Source: Prevotella sp. UBA2809 (lineage in GTDB: Bacteria; Bacteroidota; Bacteroidia; Bacteroidales; Bacteroidaceae). Taken from it: a DNA stretch of 64,000 bases. The notes below the pieces were generated by a model. It ran no database searches. It had not been told where the DNA came from and was given only the letters and a program-made list of their open reading frames with translations. Made by a program: the position numbers and the translations under genes. The stretch is from NCBI GenBank assembly GCA_002351725.1, contig DEHD01000007.1, forward strand, positions 1 through 64,000, read 5' to 3'. Below, piece after piece: positions 53,571-62,181 of this stretch (its first letter is position 1; each line of letters opens with the position of its first letter).

Positions 53571-55076
53571 CTAGTGCAGTGGCGTTAGCGGATAAACAAT
53601 ATTCACTATAAATATGTTTGCTGCCAGGATGATGAGGTTCATGAGCAGACCGATGCGCATGAAATCGCTGAACCTGTAGCCGCCAGGACCATATACCAGC
53701 ATGTGGGTTGGTGAGCCGATAGGAGTGGCGAAGCTACTGCTGACGCTTACCATGAGTGCTATGAGGAATGGGAACGGCTCGTAGCCCAACTTCTCGGCAG
53801 CCTCGTACATGATGGGGAAGAACATTGCTCCAGCGGCTGTGTTGGATATGAACTCAGTGATGAACGTGCCAACAAAACAGATGGCTGTCATGACAACAAT
53901 AGGGTTAGTGCCGCACACATCGAGAATCTCGAATGCCAGAAGTTCGGCAATACCCGTCTTCTGAATGGCTGTTCCTAACACCACAGAACCCGCAAACACC
54001 ATAAGGATATCCCAGTTGATGGCCTTCATGGCCTGGTTGGGCGTGCAGCATTCGGCCACGAGCATTGCTGCTGCAGCAAGGAAGGCGCAGTTAAGCAGAG
54101 GCATAACATTGAGTGCCGACAGTACAACCATGGTTATCATGATGACTGTTGAGATGATAGTCTTTGTACCGATGTTAATCACCTCTTCGCCCTTGATGAG
54201 TCCGTGAGTCTGTTGCAGTTCAAGGATGTCCTTGATACGTCCTGCAAAGACAAGGTGGTCGCCACCCATGATAAACTCGTTCTTGTCTATCTTTACAGGT
54301 ACATTATCGAAGTGGTGCATCTTTATCAGTCGTCCGCCCTTAACCTCAAGGAGTTCGGCATATCCCAGTGTCTCGCCGATGAACTTATTGTCGGATGGCA
54401 CGAGCATCTCGATGGTATAGTCGTCGGTATCCTCTAGACTGTCTTCGGGAGCCTTGCGGTTGGGCAGAAGCTTACGCATGGCGATGATAGACAGGATGCC
54501 GATGAACAGGCAGAACAGTCCAGGTATAGTGGTGGCAAGCACATTTATGGTGTTGCCGGTATGTTCGGTGTATAGTCCGGAGATGATAAGATTGGGAGGT
54601 GTTCCAATCAACGTACACACACCACCCATGCCCGATGCATAGCTAAGAGGGATGAGCAGTTTAGACGGTGAGATGTTAAGCTTCTTTGACCACATCTTCA
54701 CGATGTTCACAAACAGGGCAACAACAGTGGTGTTGCTGAGGAATGAACTGAGGACGGCTACTGGTACCATGAGGCGTACAACCGCTTTGGTATACGACCT
54801 GGGTTGACCAAGAAGATTCTTTACTATCCATTGCAGAACTCCGGTGTGTGTTAATCCTGCTACCACAACAAACAGTACGCCTATCACTACTACCGATCCG
54901 CTGCTGAAACCTGCGAAGGCCTCCTTCTGGTCGAGCACACCTGTAACGAGGAGTACTCCGATTGCTCCGAGGAATACAAGATCGGCGCGCAGCTTAGTGG
55001 TAAGCAGCACCGTAAACATAGTAAGTACCGTTAGAATGGTAATCCAAGCATCGAGACTAAAACCATAAATCTCCAT
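53571..55076 (-). CDS. SLC13/DASS-family permease with TrkA-C domain
   Basis: This 501-residue inner-membrane protein has about 10-11 helices. The repeated SNTTVVALF and SNTAAGAMFFP motifs are the SLC13/CitT hallmark sites for cation and substrate. Between the halves, residues about 215-300 form one TrkA-C (RCK-C) domain (IGETLGYAELLEVKGGRLIK). Many relatives have two such domains and about 600 residues, so this is a short version. It is probably a sodium-coupled dicarboxylate or anion (including sulfate) transporter; the substrate cannot be read from sequence. Confidence 0.88.
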   Translation of the reverse strand: MEIYGFSLDAWITILTVLTMFTVLLTTKLRADLVFLGAIGVLLVTGVLDQKEAFAGFSSGSVVVIGVLFVVVAGLTHTGVLQWIVKNLLGQPRSYTKAVVRLMVPVAVLSSFLSNTTVVALFVNIVKMWSKKLNISPSKLLIPLSYASGMGGVCTLIGTPPNLIISGLYTEHTGNTINVLATTIPGLFCLFIGILSIIAMRKLLPNRKAPEDSLEDTDDYTIEMLVPSDNKFIGETLGYAELLEVKGGRLIKMHHFDNVPVKIDKNEFIMGGDHLVFAGRIKDILELQQTHGLIKGEEVINIGTKTIISTVIMITMVVLSALNVMPLLNCAFLAAAAMLVAECCTPNQAMKAINWDILMVFAGSVVLGTAIQKTGIAELLAFEILDVCGTNPIVVMTAICFVGTFITEFISNTAAGAMFFPIMYEAAEKLGYEPFPFLIALMVSVSSSFATPIGSPTHMLVYGPGGYRFSDFMRIGLLMNLIILAANIFIVNIVYPLTPLH

Positions 55077-55209
55077 ATTTCGTAATTACTGTTTTGATTA
55101 ATAGAATATTGATTAATAGAATTGCGGTGCAAAAGTACAAAATATACTATTAAAAACAGCGCAAAAATTGCTTTTTTTTGCCTTAGTAGTAAAAAAACAG
55201 AAAAAAGTT

Positions 55210-55239
55210 TGGTGTTTTCTTTCTTTTTTTTTATATTTG
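55210..55239 (+). promoter_or_regulatory. Bacteroidetes-type promoter for the sensor pair
   Basis: TTG at 55210-55212 and TATATTTG at 55232-55239 are 19 nt apart; the start codon is at 55260. Confidence 0.8.
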
Positions 55240-55259
55240 TCCGCAGAAAACCTAAAATA

Positions 55260-56720
55260 ATGAAACCGAAAGTGAGATATCTATTACCTAGTTCACTTTC
55301 AGCGAGATTGAGCCTGTGGGTGATGCTGTTTGTTGCCATTCTTTTCTTGGCGACATTCTCACTTATGTTTTATTATGCACGACAAGCTGTAAGGGTTGAG
55401 GCAGAAGGTAAGGCCGAGGATATGTTGCAGAAGATGGAGATTGCTGCGGCTAACACACTGCACGAGAAAGAGGTGGTGGCAAGACAGACTTTCTGGAACG
55501 TGGAGCAGAATCTGCATAACCCCGATGCAATTGACGACTATCTGCAGGAGATACTGAGAAACACACCGGAGATAGTAGGCGTGGCTGTAGCATTTGTGCC
55601 TGATTATTATCAGCACAGACCCGGAGAGTATATGATATACTACTATCGTAAAGGTACACAACTGATAAAGAGCGAGACCTTTGCCGATGAATCGTATATG
55701 CACCAGCCATGGTATGAGGAGACGCTGAACCGTAATACAGAATACTGGAGCGACCCCGCTGAGAACTACAAGACCAACGGAGAACCTATAATCTCATTCG
55801 GTCTGCCTCTGCATGAGGACGGTAAGGCAGTGGGCGTGTTTGCTATTGACATATCGCTTTACTGGTTGTCGAAGGTGATAGAGGGAAAGCGGCCGTCGCC
55901 CAACATGTATGGGGTTGTCGCCTCGCGAAAGGGGGCGTTTATTGTCCATCCGGATACCACACGACTGAAGCCTGGTGCATTGTTCAAACTCATGGAACAG
56001 TTCCCCGGTGCTATATACAGTTCTCTGGCCTATAAGATGCTGGACGGTGAAACAGGAACAGCCTCGGCCGTATTTAACGGAGTGAAGAGCTTTATTGCCT
56101 ATAAGCCGATGGAAGGCACACAATGGGTGGTGGATGTGGTATGTCCGGAAGAAGAGGTCATGGCATCGTACAACCAGCTGATATCACTGATGATACTTAT
56201 TGTGGTTCTGGCGCTGATGGCCATCGCGGCATTCTTCTATTTCTTTATACATAAGGAGCTGCTGCCACTGCGCACCCTTGAGGCATCGGCAAAACAGATG
56301 ATAAAAGGAGACTACTTTGCGCCTGTGACTACAAACAACCGACAGGATGAGGTGGGAATACTGACGAACAGTTTCGTGGCTATGAGACGTTCGATAAGAA
56401 ACCATCTGAACAAGATTGACAGAAACCGAGAAAAGCTGGATGAGCAGAATAAGGCTCTGAACGAGGCCCACCAGCATGTGAAGGAGGCTGACAGGGTGAA
56501 GACCGCATTCCTGCAGAATATGACCGACCAGATGAGTGAGCCTGTGCTTGAGATATCGAAGATAGTGACTGAGGTAAGATATCATCTGGATGATATGGAT
56601 CACGAGCAGATAGTGAAACTGGCCGGACAGATGGACGGGCATACCAATACCATTACTGCTCTGTTGGACAGAATGCTTGAGGTGGCTACCAAAGAAGAGA
56701 AAGAGGAGGAGAGCGAATGA
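55260..56720 (+). CDS. dCache-HAMP sensor with degenerate kinase end (pseudokinase)
   Basis: The protein has 486 residues from ATG 55260. It has two membrane helices (about 19-42 and 305-327) around a dCache-type periplasmic domain (MHQPWYEETL, then EPIISFGLPLHEDGKAVGVF and FIVHPDTTRLKPGALF), followed by a HAMP domain and a short coiled coil. The DHp-like end reads FLQNMTDQMSEPVLEISKIV, where active kinases have THQIRTPL. The phospho-acceptor His is replaced by Asp (about 423) and no ATPase domain follows. It overlaps the next, complete kinase gene by 4 nt. It probably modulates that partner by heterodimer formation. Confidence 0.8.
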   Translation: MKPKVRYLLPSSLSARLSLWVMLFVAILFLATFSLMFYYARQAVRVEAEGKAEDMLQKMEIAAANTLHEKEVVARQTFWNVEQNLHNPDAIDDYLQEILRNTPEIVGVAVAFVPDYYQHRPGEYMIYYYRKGTQLIKSETFADESYMHQPWYEETLNRNTEYWSDPAENYKTNGEPIISFGLPLHEDGKAVGVFAIDISLYWLSKVIEGKRPSPNMYGVVASRKGAFIVHPDTTRLKPGALFKLMEQFPGAIYSSLAYKMLDGETGTASAVFNGVKSFIAYKPMEGTQWVVDVVCPEEEVMASYNQLISLMILIVVLALMAIAAFFYFFIHKELLPLRTLEASAKQMIKGDYFAPVTTNNRQDEVGILTNSFVAMRRSIRNHLNKIDRNREKLDEQNKALNEAHQHVKEADRVKTAFLQNMTDQMSEPVLEISKIVTEVRYHLDDMDHEQIVKLAGQMDGHTNTITALLDRMLEVATKEEKEEESE

Positions 56721-58657
56721 AGGGACTGTTGTACCTGATAAACAAGAGGCTGTCGCTAAAGCTGAGCTTTGGCATTATGCTGTTCCTGGTGCTGATATTC
56801 ACAGTATCACTGGGAATACTCTTTTTCAGGTCGAGACAGATGGTGAAAGAGGAAGCTATAGGTCGTGCTGAGCAGGAGCTGGAGAACCTGGTGGAGAGGG
56901 TGAACGGAGCCATGAATGAGGTGGAGGTGGCAACAAACACCGCTGAGTGGCATTTGACCGACACACAGCTGGTGCCCGACTCGATACTGCATTATGCACG
57001 AAGGATAGTGACCATGAACCCCAACTTCGACGGATGCTCTATATCGATGGAGCCGAACTTCTTCCCTCAGATAGGAAGATACTTCTCGGTATACGCATAC
57101 CACAATGGCGACTCGGTGATGGCTAAGGTTGAGGATCCGTACGACTACTTTGACAAGGTATATTACAAAACACCGATAACTCTGGGAAAACCCAGTTGGG
57201 TGGAGGCATATATAGAGAATGTAGATGGAGAGGTATCGGATGACTACAATGATATGATAGTATCGTTCGGTGTGCCGCTGGTTAACAGTAAGAAAGAGGT
57301 GATAGGCGTCATCTCCACCGACCTGTCGATGCCTTGGCTGTCGGAGATTGTATCGGAGTTCAAACCTTACCCGAACTCATACTGCATCATGCTGGGAGCT
57401 GATGGACAGTATCTGATACACCCTGACACTACCAAACTGATGCACAATACTATATTTACCGACCTTGACCCGCAGACTCAGCAGGACCTTATTTCACTGG
57501 GACACGAAATGATAGCCGGTAATAAGGGCATTATGGGCGTGAAGGTTAACGGAAAACGTTGTATAGCACTGTATCAATCGCTTAAGCGTGCTCCATGGAG
57601 CATGGCACTGATCTGTCAGGAGACGGATATCATGGCAGGATATACGAAACTGCTGTATATCCTGATTCCGCTGCTGGTGTTCGGACTGCTGGTGATTCTG
57701 GCGTTCTGTCTGAATGTGGTTAACAATGTGGTGAGACCGATAAAGAGTCTGACCGAGAAGCTGAGCTATATCACCAACGGGCATTTCAAAGAGCATATAC
57801 CTACTACCGAAAGGAAGGATGTAATAGGTAGACTGCAGAATAATTTTGCCGAGATGCAGAAGGCACTTTCGGAGCATATCTGCAGTCTGCAGGATGTGAA
57901 TGCTGCCACCAAACAGATGAATAAGGAGCTGGAAGAGGCAAGCGAACAGGCTCGTAAGGCCGATGAGAAGAAAAATGAATTCCTTAAGGATATTACGCAC
58001 CAGATACGTACACCACTGAACATTATGAACGGTTTCATACAGGTGTTGCGCGATGACTATGAATCGATTCCGAAGGACGAGGTAAACAATATCCTGGATA
58101 CCATGCAGACCAATGCCATTAGCATTAGCAGAATGGTGAACATGCTGATTGTGGCTGCAAACAGCGACAAGAACGTGAAGATTAACACCATGGAGGAGGT
58201 TAATGTAAGGAAGGCTGTTGACTTTATTAAAAACCTGTGTGATACCAATCCTCCGTTCACCATCAGTATTATTACCGATGTGAAAGTAAGTGATGATCTT
58301 GTGGTTAAGTCGAACTGGGAAATCCTTACTAAGGCTCTGGCTGAGTTGGCCTATAATGCAAAGAAGTATACCACAGAGGGATATGTGAAACTATCGGCTA
58401 AGGCCGAAGGACTCACCGTGGTGTTCGAGGTAGAGGATACCGGTCCTGGTATTGATGAGGAAACACAGAAGAGACTGTTTGACAACTTTGAGAAAGGTGA
58501 TATCTTTGCCGAGGGACTCGGACTGGGACTGCCTTGCTGCAGGCAGATGGTGAGAATGCTGGGCGGCGACCTGAAGTATGACACTACATATACTAACGGT
58601 TCAAGGTTCAAGCTTATTATTCCTAACTCGGATGGAGGAGACTTTGAATTACAATGA
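56717..58657 (+). CDS. dCache-HAMP sensor histidine kinase
   Basis: This 646-residue protein has two membrane helices (about 17-37 and 312-335). Between them is a dCache sensor domain (KTPITLGKPSWVEAYIENVD, STDLSMPWLSEIV, YLIHPDTTKLMHNTIF); a HAMP domain follows. The DHp box FLKDITHQIRTPLNIM has the phospho-acceptor His at about 428, and the HATPase_c domain has N-box AYNAKKY, VEDTGPGIDEE and GLGLGLPCCRQMV. It is a paralogue of the upstream pseudokinase and overlaps it by 4 nt. No response regulator gene is adjacent, so the target is unknown. Confidence 0.92.
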   Translation: MKGLLYLINKRLSLKLSFGIMLFLVLIFTVSLGILFFRSRQMVKEEAIGRAEQELENLVERVNGAMNEVEVATNTAEWHLTDTQLVPDSILHYARRIVTMNPNFDGCSISMEPNFFPQIGRYFSVYAYHNGDSVMAKVEDPYDYFDKVYYKTPITLGKPSWVEAYIENVDGEVSDDYNDMIVSFGVPLVNSKKEVIGVISTDLSMPWLSEIVSEFKPYPNSYCIMLGADGQYLIHPDTTKLMHNTIFTDLDPQTQQDLISLGHEMIAGNKGIMGVKVNGKRCIALYQSLKRAPWSMALICQETDIMAGYTKLLYILIPLLVFGLLVILAFCLNVVNNVVRPIKSLTEKLSYITNGHFKEHIPTTERKDVIGRLQNNFAEMQKALSEHICSLQDVNAATKQMNKELEEASEQARKADEKKNEFLKDITHQIRTPLNIMNGFIQVLRDDYESIPKDEVNNILDTMQTNAISISRMVNMLIVAANSDKNVKINTMEEVNVRKAVDFIKNLCDTNPPFTISIITDVKVSDDLVVKSNWEILTKALAELAYNAKKYTTEGYVKLSAKAEGLTVVFEVEDTGPGIDEETQKRLFDNFEKGDIFAEGLGLGLPCCRQMVRMLGGDLKYDTTYTNGSRFKLIIPNSDGGDFELQ

Positions 58658-58708
58658 TGTTTTAGTGAAAAATTGGTTCAAATCGTACGTTTTTTAATTA
58701 TTATTGTG

Positions 58709-58716
58709 TAACTTTG
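58709..58716 (+). promoter_or_regulatory. Promoter -7 box for the ExuT-like gene
   Basis: TAACTTTG followed by CACC; the start codon is 51 nt downstream. Confidence 0.65.
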
Positions 58717-58767
58717 CACCAAAATTCAGCTAAAATCAAATTGTAAAATAGAAAATAGTCAAATAAT

Positions 58768-60222
58768 ATGGCTCCTGTACAAACAACCAAAATGTCCAAC
58801 TTCCGTTGGGTTATCTGTGCCTTGCTGTTCTTAGCAACTACTGTAAACTATATGGACCGTCAGGTCCTGTCGTTGACATGGAAAGACTTTATCGCCGTTG
58901 ATTTCCATTGGACTGATGCCAACTACGGAAAAATAACGGCCTATTTCTCCATCTTCTACGCCATTGCCAATCTGTTTGCTGGTAAGTTTATCGACTGGAT
59001 GGGTACCAAGAAGGGCTATCTCATCGCTATCTTCGTATGGTCTTTGGGTGCCTGTCTTCATGCCGGTTGCGGATGGGCTGCCATGAACATCGAAGGCTAC
59101 GCTTCTATTGAGGCCTTGCGTATGGTTAAGGCCGGCAGCGATGCTGCTGTAGCCATTGCTACGGTATCAATGTATCTGTTCCTGTCGTGCCGAATGGTGC
59201 TGGCATTAGGAGAGGCAGGAAACTTCCCTGCAGCTATCAAGGTTACTGCTGAGTATTTCCCCAAGAAAGACCGTGCCTTTGCTACCTCCATTTTCAACAG
59301 CGGTGCATCGGTAGGTGCGCTTGCTGCTCCAGCTACTATTCCCCTGTTGGCTCGTGTTTGGGGATGGGAGATGGCTTTCATCGTGATTGGTGTGTTAGGC
59401 TTTGTGTGGATGGGCTTGTGGATGTGGCTGTATGAGAGACCACATACCAGCAAATATGTTAATCAGGCAGAGCTGAACTATATAGAGCAAGATAGTGATA
59501 TTGCAAAAGTGCAGGATCGCACGGTTGAGAAGACCGAGGCTACTATCCCGTTCTGGAAGTGTTTCACATTCCGTCAGACATGGTCGTTTATTGTTGGTAA
59601 GTTCATGACAGACGGTGTGTGGTGGTTCTTCCTGTTCTGGGCTCCGGCATACTTCAGCGATCAGTATGGCTACACCTCTGATTCGGCCATGGGTATCATG
59701 CTGATTTTTACCCTCTATCTGATTGTAACCGTTCTGAGTATCGGTGGCGGCTATCTGCCTACCTATTTCGTAGATAAGCGAGGCATGAATCCCTATTTAG
59801 GACGTATGCGTGCTATGTTTATTTTCGCATGTTTCCCATTGCTTGGACTCTTTGCCCAGCCTCTGGGCGCCCATAGTGCTTGGTGGGCAGCCATCTTGAT
59901 TGGATTGTTGGGTGCCGGTCATCAGGCCTGGAGTGCTAATCTGTATTCTACCATTGGTGATATGTTCCCCAAATCTACTATTGGAACGATTACCGGTATA
60001 GGTACGATGGCTGGTGGACTCGCTTCTTTTGCCATCAACTACAGTTCTGGCGAATTCTTTGACTGGGCTGCTGCTCAGGGTAAAGCATACACATTCTTTG
60101 GATTCGAAGGCAAGCCTGCCGCCTACATGGTAGTGTTCTGCATCTGTGCTGTGGCCTACTTGATAGGTTGGTTTATCATGAAAGCCCTGGTACCAAAGTA
60201 CAAGCCTGTAACAGTAGAATAA
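58768..60222 (+). CDS. exuT: MFS hexuronate transporter (ExuT-like)
   Basis: This 484-residue inner-membrane protein has about 12 helices. The anion:cation symporter subfamily pattern is clear: TTVNYMDRQVLSLTWKDF, YGKITAYFSIFYAIANLFAG, ALGEAGNFPAAIKVTAEYFP and STIGDMFPKSTIGTITGIGT. ExuT proteins import glucuronate or galacturonate with protons. That would suit the glucuronate released by the GH67 enzyme at 28.6 kb, although the genes are not linked in one operon. ATG 58792 is an alternative start. It converges on the nitroreductase gene over a hairpin. Confidence 0.85.
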   Translation: MAPVQTTKMSNFRWVICALLFLATTVNYMDRQVLSLTWKDFIAVDFHWTDANYGKITAYFSIFYAIANLFAGKFIDWMGTKKGYLIAIFVWSLGACLHAGCGWAAMNIEGYASIEALRMVKAGSDAAVAIATVSMYLFLSCRMVLALGEAGNFPAAIKVTAEYFPKKDRAFATSIFNSGASVGALAAPATIPLLARVWGWEMAFIVIGVLGFVWMGLWMWLYERPHTSKYVNQAELNYIEQDSDIAKVQDRTVEKTEATIPFWKCFTFRQTWSFIVGKFMTDGVWWFFLFWAPAYFSDQYGYTSDSAMGIMLIFTLYLIVTVLSIGGGYLPTYFVDKRGMNPYLGRMRAMFIFACFPLLGLFAQPLGAHSAWWAAILIGLLGAGHQAWSANLYSTIGDMFPKSTIGTITGIGTMAGGLASFAINYSSGEFFDWAAAQGKAYTFFGFEGKPAAYMVVFCICAVAYLIGWFIMKALVPKYKPVTVE

Positions 60223-60225
60223 ATA

Positions 60226-60256
60226 ACAGGGGTTCCTCAATCGAGGAACCCTTGCT
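60226..60256. terminator. Bidirectional terminator hairpin
   Basis: GGTTCCTC and GAGGAACC pair around a 4-nt loop, extended by AACAG/CTGTT. It includes the last codons of the nitroreductase gene. Confidence 0.8.
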
Positions 60257-60977
60257 GTTTTAATGTGGTGAGGAGGCCTTCGGACATGGCTTCGTTGTCC
60301 TTGCGGGTGTAGCGGATGTCGGTGAAGATCTGAGCCAGGGTCTCTTTGTTGTTTATACGTACAAAGTTCTGGTTCTCTTCGAGGTTCTCCTTATAATTAT
60401 AATAGGTGTCGATATCCTTGGCGAGATAGTCGTTGTATGTCTCGTGATGAATGAAACTCTCCAGCGGCAGACGGTCGCTAAGGGCGGGCTCCTCATCTGG
60501 CCAGCCCACGGTGAGTGTGGCTACAGGCATCACAAGCTTGGGCAACTGCAGTGTGTCGATAATCTGCTGAGGCTGATAAACGGTGGTGCCAAGATAGCAA
60601 TATCCAAGACCCTCTTCGTCCATAAGGTTGCATAGAGTCTGTGTGTAGAGCAGGGCATCGGTGGCTGCGTTTATAAATGAAAGGAAGTTATCGTATCCTG
60701 GTTCGGCGTTACGACATTTTGCCCATGTGCTGGTGCGATTGAAATCGGCACAGATGGTAAGCACCACTGGAGCCTCTTTTACCATCGGCTGGTTGAAATG
60801 AGCAGGGGCAAGCTTGGCTTTCATATCTGCGCTGCGGGTTACTATCACGCTGTAAAGCTGAAGGTTTCCCATGGTCTGGGTGCGTGCTGCTTCGGTCATC
60901 AGGCGGTTAAGCAACTCATCGCTGACATCCTGTGAGGTATATTTTCTGATGCTTCGTCGTGTCAATAAATTCTTCAT
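60237..60977 (-). CDS. NfsA-type nitroreductase/flavin oxidoreductase
   Basis: This 246-residue protein opens LLTRRSIRKYTSQDVSDELL with the FMN-binding RRSIRKY motif. It continues with QTMGNLQLYSVIVTRS and GLGYCYLGTTVYQPQQIID, then PVATLTVGWPDEEP. These are features of NAD(P)H-dependent FMN nitroreductases of the NfsA/FRP group. The product likely reduces nitro compounds or quinones in the cytoplasm; the native substrate is unknown. The minus-strand promoter box TATTTTTG is at 61034-61027. Confidence 0.9.
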   Translation of the reverse strand: MKNLLTRRSIRKYTSQDVSDELLNRLMTEAARTQTMGNLQLYSVIVTRSADMKAKLAPAHFNQPMVKEAPVVLTICADFNRTSTWAKCRNAEPGYDNFLSFINAATDALLYTQTLCNLMDEEGLGYCYLGTTVYQPQQIIDTLQLPKLVMPVATLTVGWPDEEPALSDRLPLESFIHHETYNDYLAKDIDTYYNYKENLEENQNFVRINNKETLAQIFTDIRYTRKDNEAMSEGLLTTLKQQGFLD

Positions 60978-61026
60978 ATCTCTTAATTTTGCTTATAAAA
61001 TTCTGATATTTAGTAAGTTTTGGTTG

Positions 61027-61064
61027 CAAAAATACAAATAATTCTCAATTTATTATTAACTTTG
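61027..61064. promoter_or_regulatory. Divergent promoters
   Basis: The minus-strand TATTTTTG (61034-61027) faces the nitroreductase gene. The plus-strand TAACTTTG (61057-61064) faces the gene at 61085. Confidence 0.7.
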
Positions 61065-61084
61065 CACGCAAAATTTATAATGAT

Positions 61085-61771
61085 ATGGAAGAAAACTCCA
61101 CTCGCGAACTCATACAGAGTATTGCTCATGTACTAACAGCAATCGGACAGAGAACAGATTCCTCGCTCTCTGAAGAACGTGTTGCAAATATCTTGACCTC
61201 GTGTATGCAATCGTTGAATGCCGATGATTCTGCTTTGGTGCTGAATCTGGCTACTCAAGCTGTAGATGTCTTTGCCAAGGGTGTTCGTCCTGATGTTACG
61301 GAGATTCGTCCGAAGGAGTTGGAGTGCGATGTGGTTAGGTTCCAGAACAATCGTGAGAAATGGGTGGCCCTTGTGGGTCTGCTCGACGGCTATCCATACG
61401 AGATATTTACCGGACTGGCTGATGATGAGGAGGGAATATATCTGCCCAAGAATCTTACTAAGGGCAAGATTATAAAGCAGGTGAATCCTGATGGAAGCAA
61501 GCGCTATGACTTCCAGTTTGAGAACCGACGCGGTTACAAGACCACTGTTGAGGGACTCTCGGAGAAGTTCAATCCAGAGTACTGGAACTATGCCAAGCTG
61601 ATTTCGGGTGTGCTGCGTTATCGCATGCCTATAGAGCATGTAATAAAGCTTGTGGCTTCGCTCTCGCTTAAGGATGAGAGCATCAACACCTGGAAGACAG
61701 GTGTGGAGAGAGCCCTGAAGAAGTACGCTCCAGGTGCCCACGAGGAAGATGACGCTGCACTCGAAGAATAA
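61085..61771 (+). CDS. Stand-alone protein like the C-terminal domain of class II ribonucleotide reductase
   Basis: The 228-residue protein contains RPKELECDVVRFQNNREKWV, ALVGLLDGYPYEIFTGLADD and YWNYAKLISGVLRYRMPIEH. These resemble the C-terminal (TSCPD-like) region of B12-dependent NrdJ enzymes. The catalytic barrel is absent, and so is the C-terminal cysteine pair used for re-reduction. The N-terminal 70 residues are helical. It could be a subunit of a split enzyme or a regulator of ribonucleotide reductase; a main nrdJ gene is not in the window. The similarity is recalled from family patterns and needs a profile search. Confidence 0.6.
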   Translation: MEENSTRELIQSIAHVLTAIGQRTDSSLSEERVANILTSCMQSLNADDSALVLNLATQAVDVFAKGVRPDVTEIRPKELECDVVRFQNNREKWVALVGLLDGYPYEIFTGLADDEEGIYLPKNLTKGKIIKQVNPDGSKRYDFQFENRRGYKTTVEGLSEKFNPEYWNYAKLISGVLRYRMPIEHVIKLVASLSLKDESINTWKTGVERALKKYAPGAHEEDDAALEE

Positions 61772-61809
61772 AAAATAGTGAAATAGTAAAATCGTCAATT
61801 AGTCCAATC

Positions 61810-62178
61810 GTGAAGTCTCAACGGGGATACATATTTCTGCGTAATGTGCGCTTCTACGCCTTTCATGGGGTGATGCCTCAGGAACAGGAGGTTGGGGGCG
61901 AGTTCGTGGTTGACCTGAAAGTGGGATACCCCATTGAGGCCGCCATGCAGAGCGATGAGGTTGATGATACACTGAACTATGCAGAGTTGTATGAGTTGGT
62001 GAAAAAAGAGATGGCGATACCATCGAAATTGCTTGAGCATGTGGCAGGTCGCATTGTGAATGGTATTAACGAGCGATTCCCGAAGGTTTCATCGATTGAA
62101 CTGAAGATAACAAAAAAGAATCCGCCCATGGGCGCTGACTGCGATGGAGCGGGAGTGGAAGTTTGCATTAAAGATTAA
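61810..62178 (+). CDS. folB: Dihydroneopterin aldolase
   Basis: The protein has 122 residues, the usual FolB length. It opens GYIFLRNVRFYAFHGVMPQE with the substrate-site Tyr/His region and has the catalytic-Lys-bearing ITKKNPPMGADCDGAGVEV near the end. It converts dihydroneopterin to 6-hydroxymethyl-dihydropterin in folate synthesis. The start is GTG at 61810; no ATG is available before the conserved N-terminus. It is followed after 3 nt by the amidase gene. Confidence 0.93.
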   Translation: MKSQRGYIFLRNVRFYAFHGVMPQEQEVGGEFVVDLKVGYPIEAAMQSDEVDDTLNYAELYELVKKEMAIPSKLLEHVAGRIVNGINERFPKVSSIELKITKKNPPMGADCDGAGVEVCIKD

Positions 62179-62181
62179 ATT

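Noticed and set aside
61133..61798. A 221-codon open frame on the minus strand
   Set aside because: It is antisense to the ribonucleotide-reductase-like gene, which has a promoter and recognisable motifs.
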